A DNA stretch of 5,252 nucleotides, taken from assembly GCA_014799985.1 (NCBI GenBank), contig JAAVGZ010000001.1, forward strand, positions 9,292-14,543, read 5' to 3'. Every line of letters begins with the position of its first letter. Position 1 is the stretch's first letter. Below the pieces are notes generated by a model. The model had not been told where the DNA came from, searched no databases, and was given only the letters and a program-made list of their open reading frames with translations. Positions 1 to 5,252 of this stretch are shown one piece after another. The translations under genes and the position numbers were made by a program. The stretch is from Helicobacter sp. (lineage in GTDB: Bacteria; Campylobacterota; Campylobacteria; Campylobacterales; Helicobacteraceae).

Positions 1-582
1 CCGCAGCAATTTTGCCTCAAAGATGAAGTCTTACATAAGGAACTATTACGTGCTTGTTTTTCGTGGTGGGCAGCGAGCTATGAATATGCGCATCATTATG
101 GATTGCCTGTTTTATTTGGCTTACTTAAGGCTGCTAATACGCGCAAGGAGATGATGGATAAAATCACAGATTATCTAGGAATTACAACAGATGAGGTTTT
201 GTTAGACGACAAAACACCACTGGCAGACGAAAACTATCACAACGAGCTTTTGGCAAATGGAAGCTCGCTCAATACCATTGCATATCTGACTAAAGGCGCG
301 AAAGAGGACAACACAAAAGCACATAAGCTATCTTTGAATGTGCATAAGCATGATTTTTTATTGTGCATTGCGGATAATAGATTCTTTGAAGCTTTAAGCG
401 ATAATGTGGAGAATTTTCTTCAAAATATTGCGCATTTTTATATGAACTTTGCCCTGAATGATTTAGAAGGAATTTTTGTATTGTGGCAAAAGCTTTATAA
501 AAATAAATGTTTCAGAGAGCTTTTTGCGCATTATTCTGCTTTTAATTTTGGACATTCCAATGCAAAAGAAGCGTTTATTTAG
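1..582 (+). CDS. Hypothetical protein, 5'-truncated by window edge; faint sulfotransferase-like look
   Basis: The reading frame is open from the first base to the TAG stop, so this is the last 193 residues of a gene that begins outside the window. A TTG at 103 could be read as a start, but the in-frame codons before it are protein-like, including a W-W-A-A-S-Y-E-Y-A-H-H-Y stretch at partial residues 22-33, so I treat it as internal. I do not recognise the family with confidence. The block with tryptophans, then LPVLFG, then a helix ending in ITDYLGI (residues 55-61) loosely recalls the C-terminal part of sulfotransferases, where a tryptophan helix is followed by a strand and a helix ending in FLG; the usual RYEDL motif is absent. 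The rest is soluble, mostly helical and rich in N, F, L and K, with no membrane segment. The next gene starts 9 bases downstream, so it is probably the upstream member of the same operon. Confidence 0.75.
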   Translation, partial: PQQFCLKDEVLHKELLRACFSWWAASYEYAHHYGLPVLFGLLKAANTRKEMMDKITDYLGITTDEVLLDDKTPLADENYHNELLANGSSLNTIAYLTKGAKEDNTKAHKLSLNVHKHDFLLCIADNRFFEALSDNVENFLQNIAHFYMNFALNDLEGIFVLWQKLYKNKCFRELFAHYSAFNFGHSNAKEAFI

Positions 583-586
583 GAAG
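581..586 (+). promoter_or_regulatory. Ribosome binding site for the membrane protein gene
   Basis: AGGAAG lies five bases before the ATG at 592 and overlaps the TAG stop of the upstream gene. It supports that ATG as the start and suggests translational coupling. Confidence 0.6.
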
Positions 587-591
587 CATAG

Positions 592-2163
592 ATGTTGTTC
601 GTCATTTTAAGTATTTTATCATGTTTACTGTTTATTTGGATAGTAAATAAAATGGACTATCCTTATGGCGGTAGCGACCATGCTTATCATTATAGGTTAT
701 TGAATTTGATTCGTAAAAATTATCATTTTCCAGTTGCAAATTTTGAAAGAATTTACCAATATTTTAGTGTATGCCCACAGTTGTACCATGTATTTTGTTC
801 ATTTATTCCTAATGATTTTTTGCTCAAAAAAGCAAACATCATCAATCATGTTATCATGCTATTTATGATTATCGCTTTTGGATTTTTTGCCTATGATATT
901 CTTACAGATTATTTTCCAAATGCCACATTTTCTTTTTTGTTCGCATCATTGCTATTTGTTCTGACTCCCATTACTTATGCAATATGGAACGCGAAATTTA
1001 TGGGGCTTTCAGCTCGTGCCTTTGGGCTTTTGTTGGGGCACTTATTTGGGTATTTTTGTTTTTATTATCTTATGGGCATGGAATGGGAATATTTTTTGTC
1101 GTATCAATTTGGGATTTATGGAATCTTAATACTTATCACCATTGCTATGTTAACAGGTTCGCAATTTTCATTTCAGTTCTTTTTATTTTCTAGTTTTTTT
1201 CTTTCTGTTTGCACATTGCATTTTGAATTTCTTTTGCTTGGAGGATTAGCCATTATATTCCAATGTCTCACAAACTTTCAATTAACAAAGCAATTTTGGA
1301 TTGCACAATATCATCATAAAAGAAATTATTCCAAGTATATGGCGCCTACTTGGCAGCTAGCAGCTCGTCCTAGTATATGGTGCGATTTTATTTATGATTT
1401 TTGGGTTAAAAAAGACAGGTCGTATATTTTAGGGAATCCCGTGATTGAAATCATGCTTGGAGCGCTTTTGAATATTGCTGTGTTCCTGTTCTATTTCTTT
1501 TGTGGGGACAGATATGACCCTATCCAATGGAATCTTTTTCTCTTGCTCGCAGCCAGCTTTTTTGCTTTTTTTGTAACATCTTTACGTTTTGGCAGATTTT
1601 TGGGCGAACCACAAAGATATATTGAATTTGGAATCCCATTTGCATGTATTTTAGCATGTCTAGTTTTCCCCTTTTGGCTATTGGTTATATTTTTGCTTTT
1701 TGATGTTTTTGTCTTGTTATGGTATCGCAAAAATTCTCAACACCACAGGCAATTACCTGAACACATTAAAATCCGAGGAGAACTGCTAGATTTTATGCGC
1801 AATATTTACGATGATGAATATAAGAATTTATTATGCAATGACACAGAAATTGCACGACATCTCTATATTTCAAAATATAGAGTTTATATTCCAGACCATT
1901 GTACGTATTATGCGACAAAAGAAGATTTCTATACTGCTTTTTACAATAACGACTATCATATTATGTCGCCAGATTTTTTGCTTCAAAGTCTGAATGATGC
2001 ACAAAAAGGTTATATCATTTTCTATACGAACCTTTTAAAATTCTACGATGAAACAAAGCTATTGCCATTTTTGAATGATATACAATTTGTACATATCAAA
2101 AATATTGGTAAATTCAAAATTTTCAAATTCTATAAGGAGTCCCAATGCACATCACAATCCTAA
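592..2163 (+). CDS. Polytopic inner-membrane protein, probable GT-C-type glycosyltransferase
   Basis: The gene encodes 523 residues. A hydrophobic segment at residues 1-19 is followed by a loop containing G-S-D-H-A-Y-H-Y-R-L (27-36), then about nine or ten more hydrophobic segments (roughly 82-105, 112-131, 140-160, 172-188, 192-226, 284-304, 312-331, 346-378). A soluble C-terminal domain spans about 380-523. An acidic residue in the first outer loop (here D29, with H30) and a later R-Y-x-x-E motif before a membrane segment (R342, E345) are the pattern of GT-C glycosyltransferases, which use polyprenyl-phosphate sugars at the outer face of the inner membrane. That assignment is inference from architecture; a transporter or other envelope protein is possible. 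The ATG at 592 is preceded by AGGAAG and places the first membrane helix at the N-terminus. The 3' end overlaps the next gene by 19 bases, and the last nine residues are encoded by the long repeat starting at 2133, so the native tail may have been replaced. Confidence 0.85.
   Translation: MLFVILSILSCLLFIWIVNKMDYPYGGSDHAYHYRLLNLIRKNYHFPVANFERIYQYFSVCPQLYHVFCSFIPNDFLLKKANIINHVIMLFMIIAFGFFAYDILTDYFPNATFSFLFASLLFVLTPITYAIWNAKFMGLSARAFGLLLGHLFGYFCFYYLMGMEWEYFLSYQFGIYGILILITIAMLTGSQFSFQFFLFSSFFLSVCTLHFEFLLLGGLAIIFQCLTNFQLTKQFWIAQYHHKRNYSKYMAPTWQLAARPSIWCDFIYDFWVKKDRSYILGNPVIEIMLGALLNIAVFLFYFFCGDRYDPIQWNLFLLLAASFFAFFVTSLRFGRFLGEPQRYIEFGIPFACILACLVFPFWLLVIFLLFDVFVLLWYRKNSQHHRQLPEHIKIRGELLDFMRNIYDDEYKNLLCNDTEIARHLYISKYRVYIPDHCTYYATKEDFYTAFYNNDYHIMSPDFLLQSLNDAQKGYIIFYTNLLKFYDETKLLPFLNDIQFVHIKNIGKFKIFKFYKESQCTSQS
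2134..2139 (+). promoter_or_regulatory. Ribosome binding site of first radical SAM gene
   Basis: AAGGAG lies five bases before the ATG at 2145, a near-ideal Shine-Dalgarno sequence that fixes this start inside the end of the upstream gene. The same sequence and spacing recur at 4303-4308. Confidence 0.8.
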
Positions 2164-3710
2164 ATTTTCAACGTACAAAAGTTGAATCGGTAATAGAGAC
2201 TTTGCAATTGCAAAGTCGATTAAATCATGAGGATTCTATTAAAGAAATTACTTTACAAGATTTCTTTAGCGATTCTCTCTATGATGCAGTGAAAGAGCTT
2301 GATTTTATTAACGCTAATAGTGCGGAGGGGGGGGGGCTTATGGCTATTAATTACCCTCTACAAAGTGAAAGAGAGAAAGCATTTGTCCTGTCTTTCTTTG
2401 ATAAGGCACTCAAAGGTGAGGAGAATCTCTATTATTACCCCAAACCCAATCACTATACAGAAATAGATGATTTTGCTCTTTTTTTTCTCAAAAAGAATCT
2501 CACTCCAGAGAATCTGAAAATCGAATCACTCTATCGCAGAGGAGAGATTCGCAGAGATTTACGTGGCAAGCTTCACACATTGCTTCGCAAAGATAAAGCC
2601 ATCGATGATAAAATCATCAATAAAAAATTCTTCTATGAATCCCGTAAGCTATTCAATCTTTCTTATCAATGGAAAGAATTTAAAATTTCACAAGAACAAC
2701 GAGAATATGACTTGATAGATAAGATTGAAGAGTTTTATCCAGCGCCTGTATTTGTGAATGTAGCGACACTGAATATTTGCAATCTTTCATGTGTGATGTG
2801 CCCTATTCATGCAAAAGAATTGCGCAAGCAGCATCAGACAGATTTCTTTGCAAAGAAGCAATTTTTGGATTCGAGAGTTGTTTATGAAATCATTGATTAC
2901 CTATCAGAATCGGCAGCATCTACTCCCGCTATTTCTTTTATTGCACTTGGAGAACCTTTGCTTGATGACAGGCTTCCTGATTTTATTGCCTATGCAAAAT
3001 CTAAAAAAATTCCACTAAGGGCACTAACAACGAATGGCACATTGCTAACAAAAAAAGGAATATCATTGCTTGATGCTGGCTTGAATCAATTAACAATTAG
3101 TATTGATGGTGCAACGCCAGAAACATACAAAAAAATTCGTGGTGCAGATTTGGATAAAGTCGAGCAAGGTGTACGCCAATGCGTAGAGTATGCGCGAGCA
3201 TTAAATGCACAAGGGTATGACATTCAATTTCAGCTGAATTGCGTACTTGTCAATGCCGTAAGTGAGATTTTTAATGAAAAAGAGCTTTATTTGCAAAAAT
3301 GGCAGGATTGTCGCGACATTATTAGAAATATCTATTTTACACGTGAGGTTATTTATGATGAAGAGGGAACAAATATCAATAGACAGAAAATAGCAAGCAC
3401 TGACCTCGTAAAGAATATTTGCTCTTTTCCTTGGACAGGATTTCAGGTTGACTGCTATGGAAATGTGACAGTTTGCTGCATAATGCAAAATAGTGCATAT
3501 TATACAAATCCTATTTCTATTGGGAATATATTTGAGCTTGGTGGTTGCAAGAAGGTGTGGCATTCTGAAAAAGCAAGGCGGTTGCGACAAGAGTCGTTAC
3601 GTAGCTCATTTTCGGATTTTTGGCTCTGTACAACTTGTACGGAAAGATTTAGAAACCAGATTGACGAATCAAACGATAAAATCGAAACAACAGAAGGTGA
3701 GAGATTCTAA
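2145..3710 (+). CDS. Radical SAM/SPASM protein with unrecognised N-terminal domain; phase-variable
   Basis: The protein has 521 residues. Residues 1-201 form a charged, mostly helical soluble domain that I do not recognise. The radical SAM core follows: C-N-L-S-C-V-M-C at 212-219 is the CxxxCxxC motif whose three cysteines (C212, C216, C219) bind the 4Fe-4S cluster that cleaves S-adenosylmethionine; G-E-P at 269-271 and T-T-N-G-T-L-L at 295-301 are the usual SAM-contact strands; T-I-S-I-D-G-A at 317-323 is also typical. A C-terminal SPASM-like region carries C426, C437, C444, C445, C495 and C498, expected to bind one or two auxiliary Fe-S clusters. SPASM proteins modify peptides, proteins or small molecules; the substrate is not evident. 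A G10 tract covers codons 61-64, and the gene is in the ON frame here. It overlaps the membrane gene by 19 bases and abuts the kinase gene, so co-expression is likely. It shares its first 201 codons with the gene at 4314. Confidence 0.93.
   Translation: MHITILNFQRTKVESVIETLQLQSRLNHEDSIKEITLQDFFSDSLYDAVKELDFINANSAEGGGLMAINYPLQSEREKAFVLSFFDKALKGEENLYYYPKPNHYTEIDDFALFFLKKNLTPENLKIESLYRRGEIRRDLRGKLHTLLRKDKAIDDKIINKKFFYESRKLFNLSYQWKEFKISQEQREYDLIDKIEEFYPAPVFVNVATLNICNLSCVMCPIHAKELRKQHQTDFFAKKQFLDSRVVYEIIDYLSESAASTPAISFIALGEPLLDDRLPDFIAYAKSKKIPLRALTTNGTLLTKKGISLLDAGLNQLTISIDGATPETYKKIRGADLDKVEQGVRQCVEYARALNAQGYDIQFQLNCVLVNAVSEIFNEKELYLQKWQDCRDIIRNIYFTREVIYDEEGTNINRQKIASTDLVKNICSFPWTGFQVDCYGNVTVCCIMQNSAYYTNPISIGNIFELGGCKKVWHSEKARRLRQESLRSSFSDFWLCTTCTERFRNQIDESNDKIETTEGERF
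2198..2217. repeat. 20-bp perfect palindrome inside repeat copy 1
   Basis: GACTTTGCAATTGCAAAGTC reads the same on both strands. It lies in codons 18-25 of the first radical SAM gene, about 50 bases after the start. It could form a hairpin in the message or a cruciform, or be a protein site, or simply reflect the repeated L-Q codons. The identical palindrome is at 4367-4386. Confidence 0.9.
2327..2336 (+). repeat. G10 homopolymer tract, probable phase-variation switch
   Basis: Ten consecutive G lie in codons 61-64 (E-G-G-G). Intragenic poly-G runs of this length are the classic contingency tracts of Helicobacter and Campylobacter, changing length by slipped-strand mispairing. With G10 the gene is open. 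By my reading, G11 brings a TAA at 2348-2350 and G9 brings a TAG at 2464-2466 (window coordinates). The equivalent site in the second copy is interrupted and should be stable. Confidence 0.85.
3694..3701 (+). promoter_or_regulatory. Ribosome binding site of the zeta-like kinase gene
   Basis: AAGGTGAG lies inside the last codons of the radical SAM gene, nine bases before the ATG at 3711. The spacing and the abutting stop and start suggest translational coupling. Confidence 0.5.
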
Positions 3711-4304
3711 ATGCAAGAAAACACCATTGTAAAGAGTCCCGTAGCCACCTTTTTCGCCGGTGTGAATGGTTGTGGAAAAACAACAATGTATTATAATGAA
3801 CTAGAAAAAGGAAATACTTTTGGTTATCGGATTAATATCGATGAAATTGTGAGTTCTTTTGGAGATTGGAAGAATTGGCAAGACCAAATAAGAGCCTCAA
3901 AAATTGCAATAAAAATAAGAAGCGAAATGATTAAGAATAAACAAGATTTTAATCAAGAAACCACTTTGTGTGGAAAAAGTATTGTTAGATTGTTAGAAAC
4001 GTTAAGGCAACATCATTATACAATCAACCTTTATTATATCTCTGTTGATTCTCCAGAGATTGCCAAAGAGAGGGTAAAAATGCGTGTGAGTAAAGGAGGA
4101 CATGATATTCAGCCCGATATTATCGAAAGACGCTTTTATACATCTTTACATAATTTGAATAAGATTCATCGTTTATGCGATGAGGTAATGCTATTTGACA
4201 ATACTCAAAGATTCCAGAGATTATTTGAAAAACAAGAAACCCATTGTTATTTATCGGAAATAGAAAGTTTTATAAATAGTCGATTAATCACAACACAAGA
4301 TTAA
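3711..4304 (+). CDS. Zeta-toxin-like P-loop kinase
   Basis: The protein has 197 residues, a normal length for small stand-alone zeta-type kinases. Walker A is G-V-N-G-C-G-K-T at 17-24, with K23 and T24 as the nucleotide-binding residues. N-I-D-E-I at 42-46 offers D44 as the likely catalytic or substrate-binding acid. E-T-T at 83-85, in N-Q-E-T-T, is a typical motif of the family. R121 and R125, followed by G-G-H at 129-131 and R140-R141, match the usual arginine-rich lid and the GGHxxxxxxIxxR pattern. Members of this family phosphorylate UDP-N-acetylglucosamine (toxins such as PezT) or other small molecules. No antitoxin gene is visible next to it: the gene starts directly after the radical SAM stop and is followed by the second radical SAM gene. 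A metabolic kinase in a modification pathway is therefore as plausible as a toxin. The TAA stop is formed by the first three bases of the second repeat copy. Confidence 0.88.
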   Translation: MQENTIVKSPVATFFAGVNGCGKTTMYYNELEKGNTFGYRINIDEIVSSFGDWKNWQDQIRASKIAIKIRSEMIKNKQDFNQETTLCGKSIVRLLETLRQHHYTINLYYISVDSPEIAKERVKMRVSKGGHDIQPDIIERRFYTSLHNLNKIHRLCDEVMLFDNTQRFQRLFEKQETHCYLSEIESFINSRLITTQD

Positions 4305-4308
4305 GGAG
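4303..4308 (+). promoter_or_regulatory. Ribosome binding site of second radical SAM gene
   Basis: AAGGAG lies five bases before the ATG at 4314 and overlaps the TAA stop of the kinase gene. It is part of the duplicated module and fixes the start. Confidence 0.8.
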
Positions 4309-4313
4309 TCCCA

Positions 4314-5252
4314 ATGCACATCACAATCCTAAATTTTCAACGTACAAAAGTTGAATCGGTAATAGAGACTTTGCAATTGCAAAGTCGATTAAATCATGAG
4401 GATTCTATTAAAGAAATTACTTTACAAGATTTCTTTAGCGATTCTCTCTATAATGCAGTGAAAGAGCTTGATTTTATTAACACTAATGTGCGGGGCGAGG
4501 GGGTATTAATGGCTATTAATTATCCCCTACAAAGTGAAAGAGAGAAAGCATTTGTCCTGTCTTTCTTTGATAAGGCACTCAAAGATGAGGAGAATCTCTA
4601 TTACTACCCCAAGCCCAATCACTATACAGAAATAGATGATTTTGCTCTTTTTTCTCTCAAAAAGAATCTCACTCCAGAGAATCTAAAAATTGAATCACTC
4701 TATCGCAAAGGAGAGATTCGCAGAGATTTACGTGGCAAGCTTCACACATTGCTTCGCAAAGATAAAGTCATCGATGATAAAATTATCAATAAAAAATTCT
4801 TCTATGAATCCCGTAAGCTATTTAATCTTTCTTATCAATGGAAAGAATTTGAAATTTCACAAGAACAACGAGAATATGACTTGATAGATAAAATTGAAGA
4901 GTTTTATCCAGCGCCTACTGAAATAAATATTGCAACAACTAATGTTTGCAATCTTAAGTGCATTATGTGTCAATTGCATAATCCAAAATTGAGCAAAAAC
5001 CATAAAACGACATTTTTCCAACAAAAACAATTATTGCCTGAAAAGAGTGTGTATAAAATTATTGATTATGCCGCAAAACATCATGTACATAATCTTGGCT
5101 TTACGGCGGCGGGAGAGGTTTTGCTCGATGAGCGAATTTTTGATTTTGTTAGCTATGCCCGAAAAAAAGGCGTATCCCTTATTGGTTTAGTCAGCAATGG
5201 GATTTTGTTGGGAGAAAAAGGAGAGCAGCTTTTAGAATCAGGGGTCAATCGT
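4314..5252 (+). CDS. Second radical SAM protein, 3'-truncated by window edge
   Basis: The frame is open from the ATG for 313 codons to the last base, so the gene continues outside the window. Residues 1-201 are nearly identical to the first radical SAM protein. The core then diverges, to roughly under half identity by eye, but keeps the signature: C-N-L-K-C-I-M-C at 212-219 with C212, C216 and C219 for the 4Fe-4S cluster, A-G-E with G269-E270 at the SAM-binding strand, and S-N-G-I-L-L in the position of T-N-G-T-L-L. Differences next to the cysteines (Q-L-H-N against P-I-H-A) suggest a different substrate or partner. Whether a SPASM domain follows cannot be seen. At codons 59-65 the sequence is V-R-G-E-G-V-L, encoded without a long G run, so this copy should not be phase variable by that route. 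It starts nine bases after the kinase stop, so it is probably in the same operon. Confidence 0.92.
   Translation, partial: MHITILNFQRTKVESVIETLQLQSRLNHEDSIKEITLQDFFSDSLYNAVKELDFINTNVRGEGVLMAINYPLQSEREKAFVLSFFDKALKDEENLYYYPKPNHYTEIDDFALFSLKKNLTPENLKIESLYRKGEIRRDLRGKLHTLLRKDKVIDDKIINKKFFYESRKLFNLSYQWKEFEISQEQREYDLIDKIEEFYPAPTEINIATTNVCNLKCIMCQLHNPKLSKNHKTTFFQQKQLLPEKSVYKIIDYAAKHHVHNLGFTAAGEVLLDERIFDFVSYARKKGVSLIGLVSNGILLGEKGEQLLESGVNR
4367..4386. repeat. 20-bp perfect palindrome inside repeat copy 2
   Basis: This is the same self-complementary sequence as 2198-2217, at the same position in the second radical SAM gene (codons 18-25). It lies within the 150 bases that are identical between the repeats, so its conservation is not independent evidence of function. 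Confidence 0.9.

Larger units (their letters stand above)
2133..2747 (+). repeat. Direct repeat copy 1 (615 bp), N-terminal module of radical SAM gene
   Basis: This segment matches 4302-4916 at a constant offset of 2169 bases. The first 150 bases (2133-2282) are identical. Outside the G-tract segment I count by hand 16 substitutions, seven of them amino-acid changing (D47N, A57T, G91D, F114S, R132K, A152V, K180E). The repeat begins at the TAAGGAG that holds the ribosome binding site and ends at the codons for A200-P201, just before the radical SAM core. Beyond it the two copies differ strongly. The boundary suggests gene conversion or module shuffling rather than simple divergence of a whole-gene duplication. 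Confidence 0.95.
4302..4916 (+). repeat. Direct repeat copy 2 (615 bp)
   Basis: This is the second copy of 2133-2747, same length and same frame. Its first three bases are the stop codon of the kinase gene, and its last bases encode A200-P201 of the second radical SAM protein. It differs mainly at codons 59-65, where the G10 tract of copy 1 is replaced by interrupted G4 and G5 runs with no net length change. Confidence 0.95.

Noticed and set aside
103..582. TTG at 103 as the true start of the first gene
   Set aside because: The frame is open to base 1 with protein-like, tryptophan-rich sequence before it, and no clear ribosome binding site precedes the TTG.
1491..1730. Minus-strand ORF of 79 codons rich in K and S
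   Set aside because: It is the complement of a membrane-segment-coding region; the lysine-rich composition is the expected antisense of phenylalanine and leucine codons.
1861..1882. AT-rich inverted repeat (ten-base arms, two-base loop) that could resemble a terminator
   Set aside because: It lies in the middle of the membrane protein gene, has no GC stem or T run, and the loop is too short for a normal hairpin.
3201..3590. Minus-strand ORF of 129 codons
   Set aside because: It lies wholly within the radical SAM/SPASM coding region, has no family signature, and is explained as an antisense shadow.
4690..4884. Short + strand ORF inside the second repeat copy
   Set aside because: It is out of frame with the second radical SAM gene, which is open and clearly coding across it.
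2133..4916. Composite transposon with the repeats as flanking insertion sequences
   Set aside because: The repeats encode parts of radical SAM proteins, contain no transposase, and show no terminal inverted repeats or target duplications.
4302..4916. Second repeat copy as a pseudogene fragment
   Set aside because: Its frame stays open through the repeat and on to the window end, with the CxxxCxxC motif intact, so it reads as a functional gene cut by the edge.

Overview
The window is an AT-rich, densely packed stretch of bacterial DNA with every gene on the + strand. Codon use, tight gene packing, AAGGAG-type ribosome binding sites and a pure run of ten G inside a gene fit an epsilonproteobacterium of the Helicobacter/Campylobacter type. 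The genus is an inference, as no rRNA or species marker gene is present. No tRNA, rRNA, CRISPR, insertion sequence, promoter or terminator could be supported, and no intergenic gap exceeds about ten bases.

Layout: (1) 1-582, the 3' part of an unrecognised gene that runs in from the left edge. (2) 592-2163, a polytopic membrane protein with the look of a GT-C-type glycosyltransferase. (3) 2145-3710, a 521-residue radical SAM/SPASM protein with an unrecognised N-terminal domain of about 200 residues and a G10 tract at codons 61-64. (4) 3711-4304, a small zeta-toxin-like P-loop kinase starting on the base after the previous stop codon. (5) 4314-5252, a second radical SAM gene cut off by the right edge; it is open for all 313 codons seen.

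The most notable structure is a 615-bp direct repeat (2133-2747 and 4302-4916). It starts at the ribosome binding site of each radical SAM gene, covers the whole N-terminal domain, and stops abruptly just before the radical SAM core. The N-terminal halves of the two proteins are nearly identical, while the cores diverge strongly. The first copy carries the G10 tract expected to slip and switch the gene on or off. In the second copy the tract is interrupted, with compensating changes that keep the frame. This looks like a modular, phase-variable and recombination-prone pair of radical SAM enzymes with a kinase between them.

The genes probably form one operon: gaps are 9 bp, -19 bp, 0 bp and 9 bp. 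A plausible reading is a variable surface-glycan or cell-envelope modification locus, with a membrane glycosyltransferase, two radical SAM modifiers and a small-molecule kinase. The substrate cannot be read from the sequence, and a toxin-like role for the kinase remains possible.
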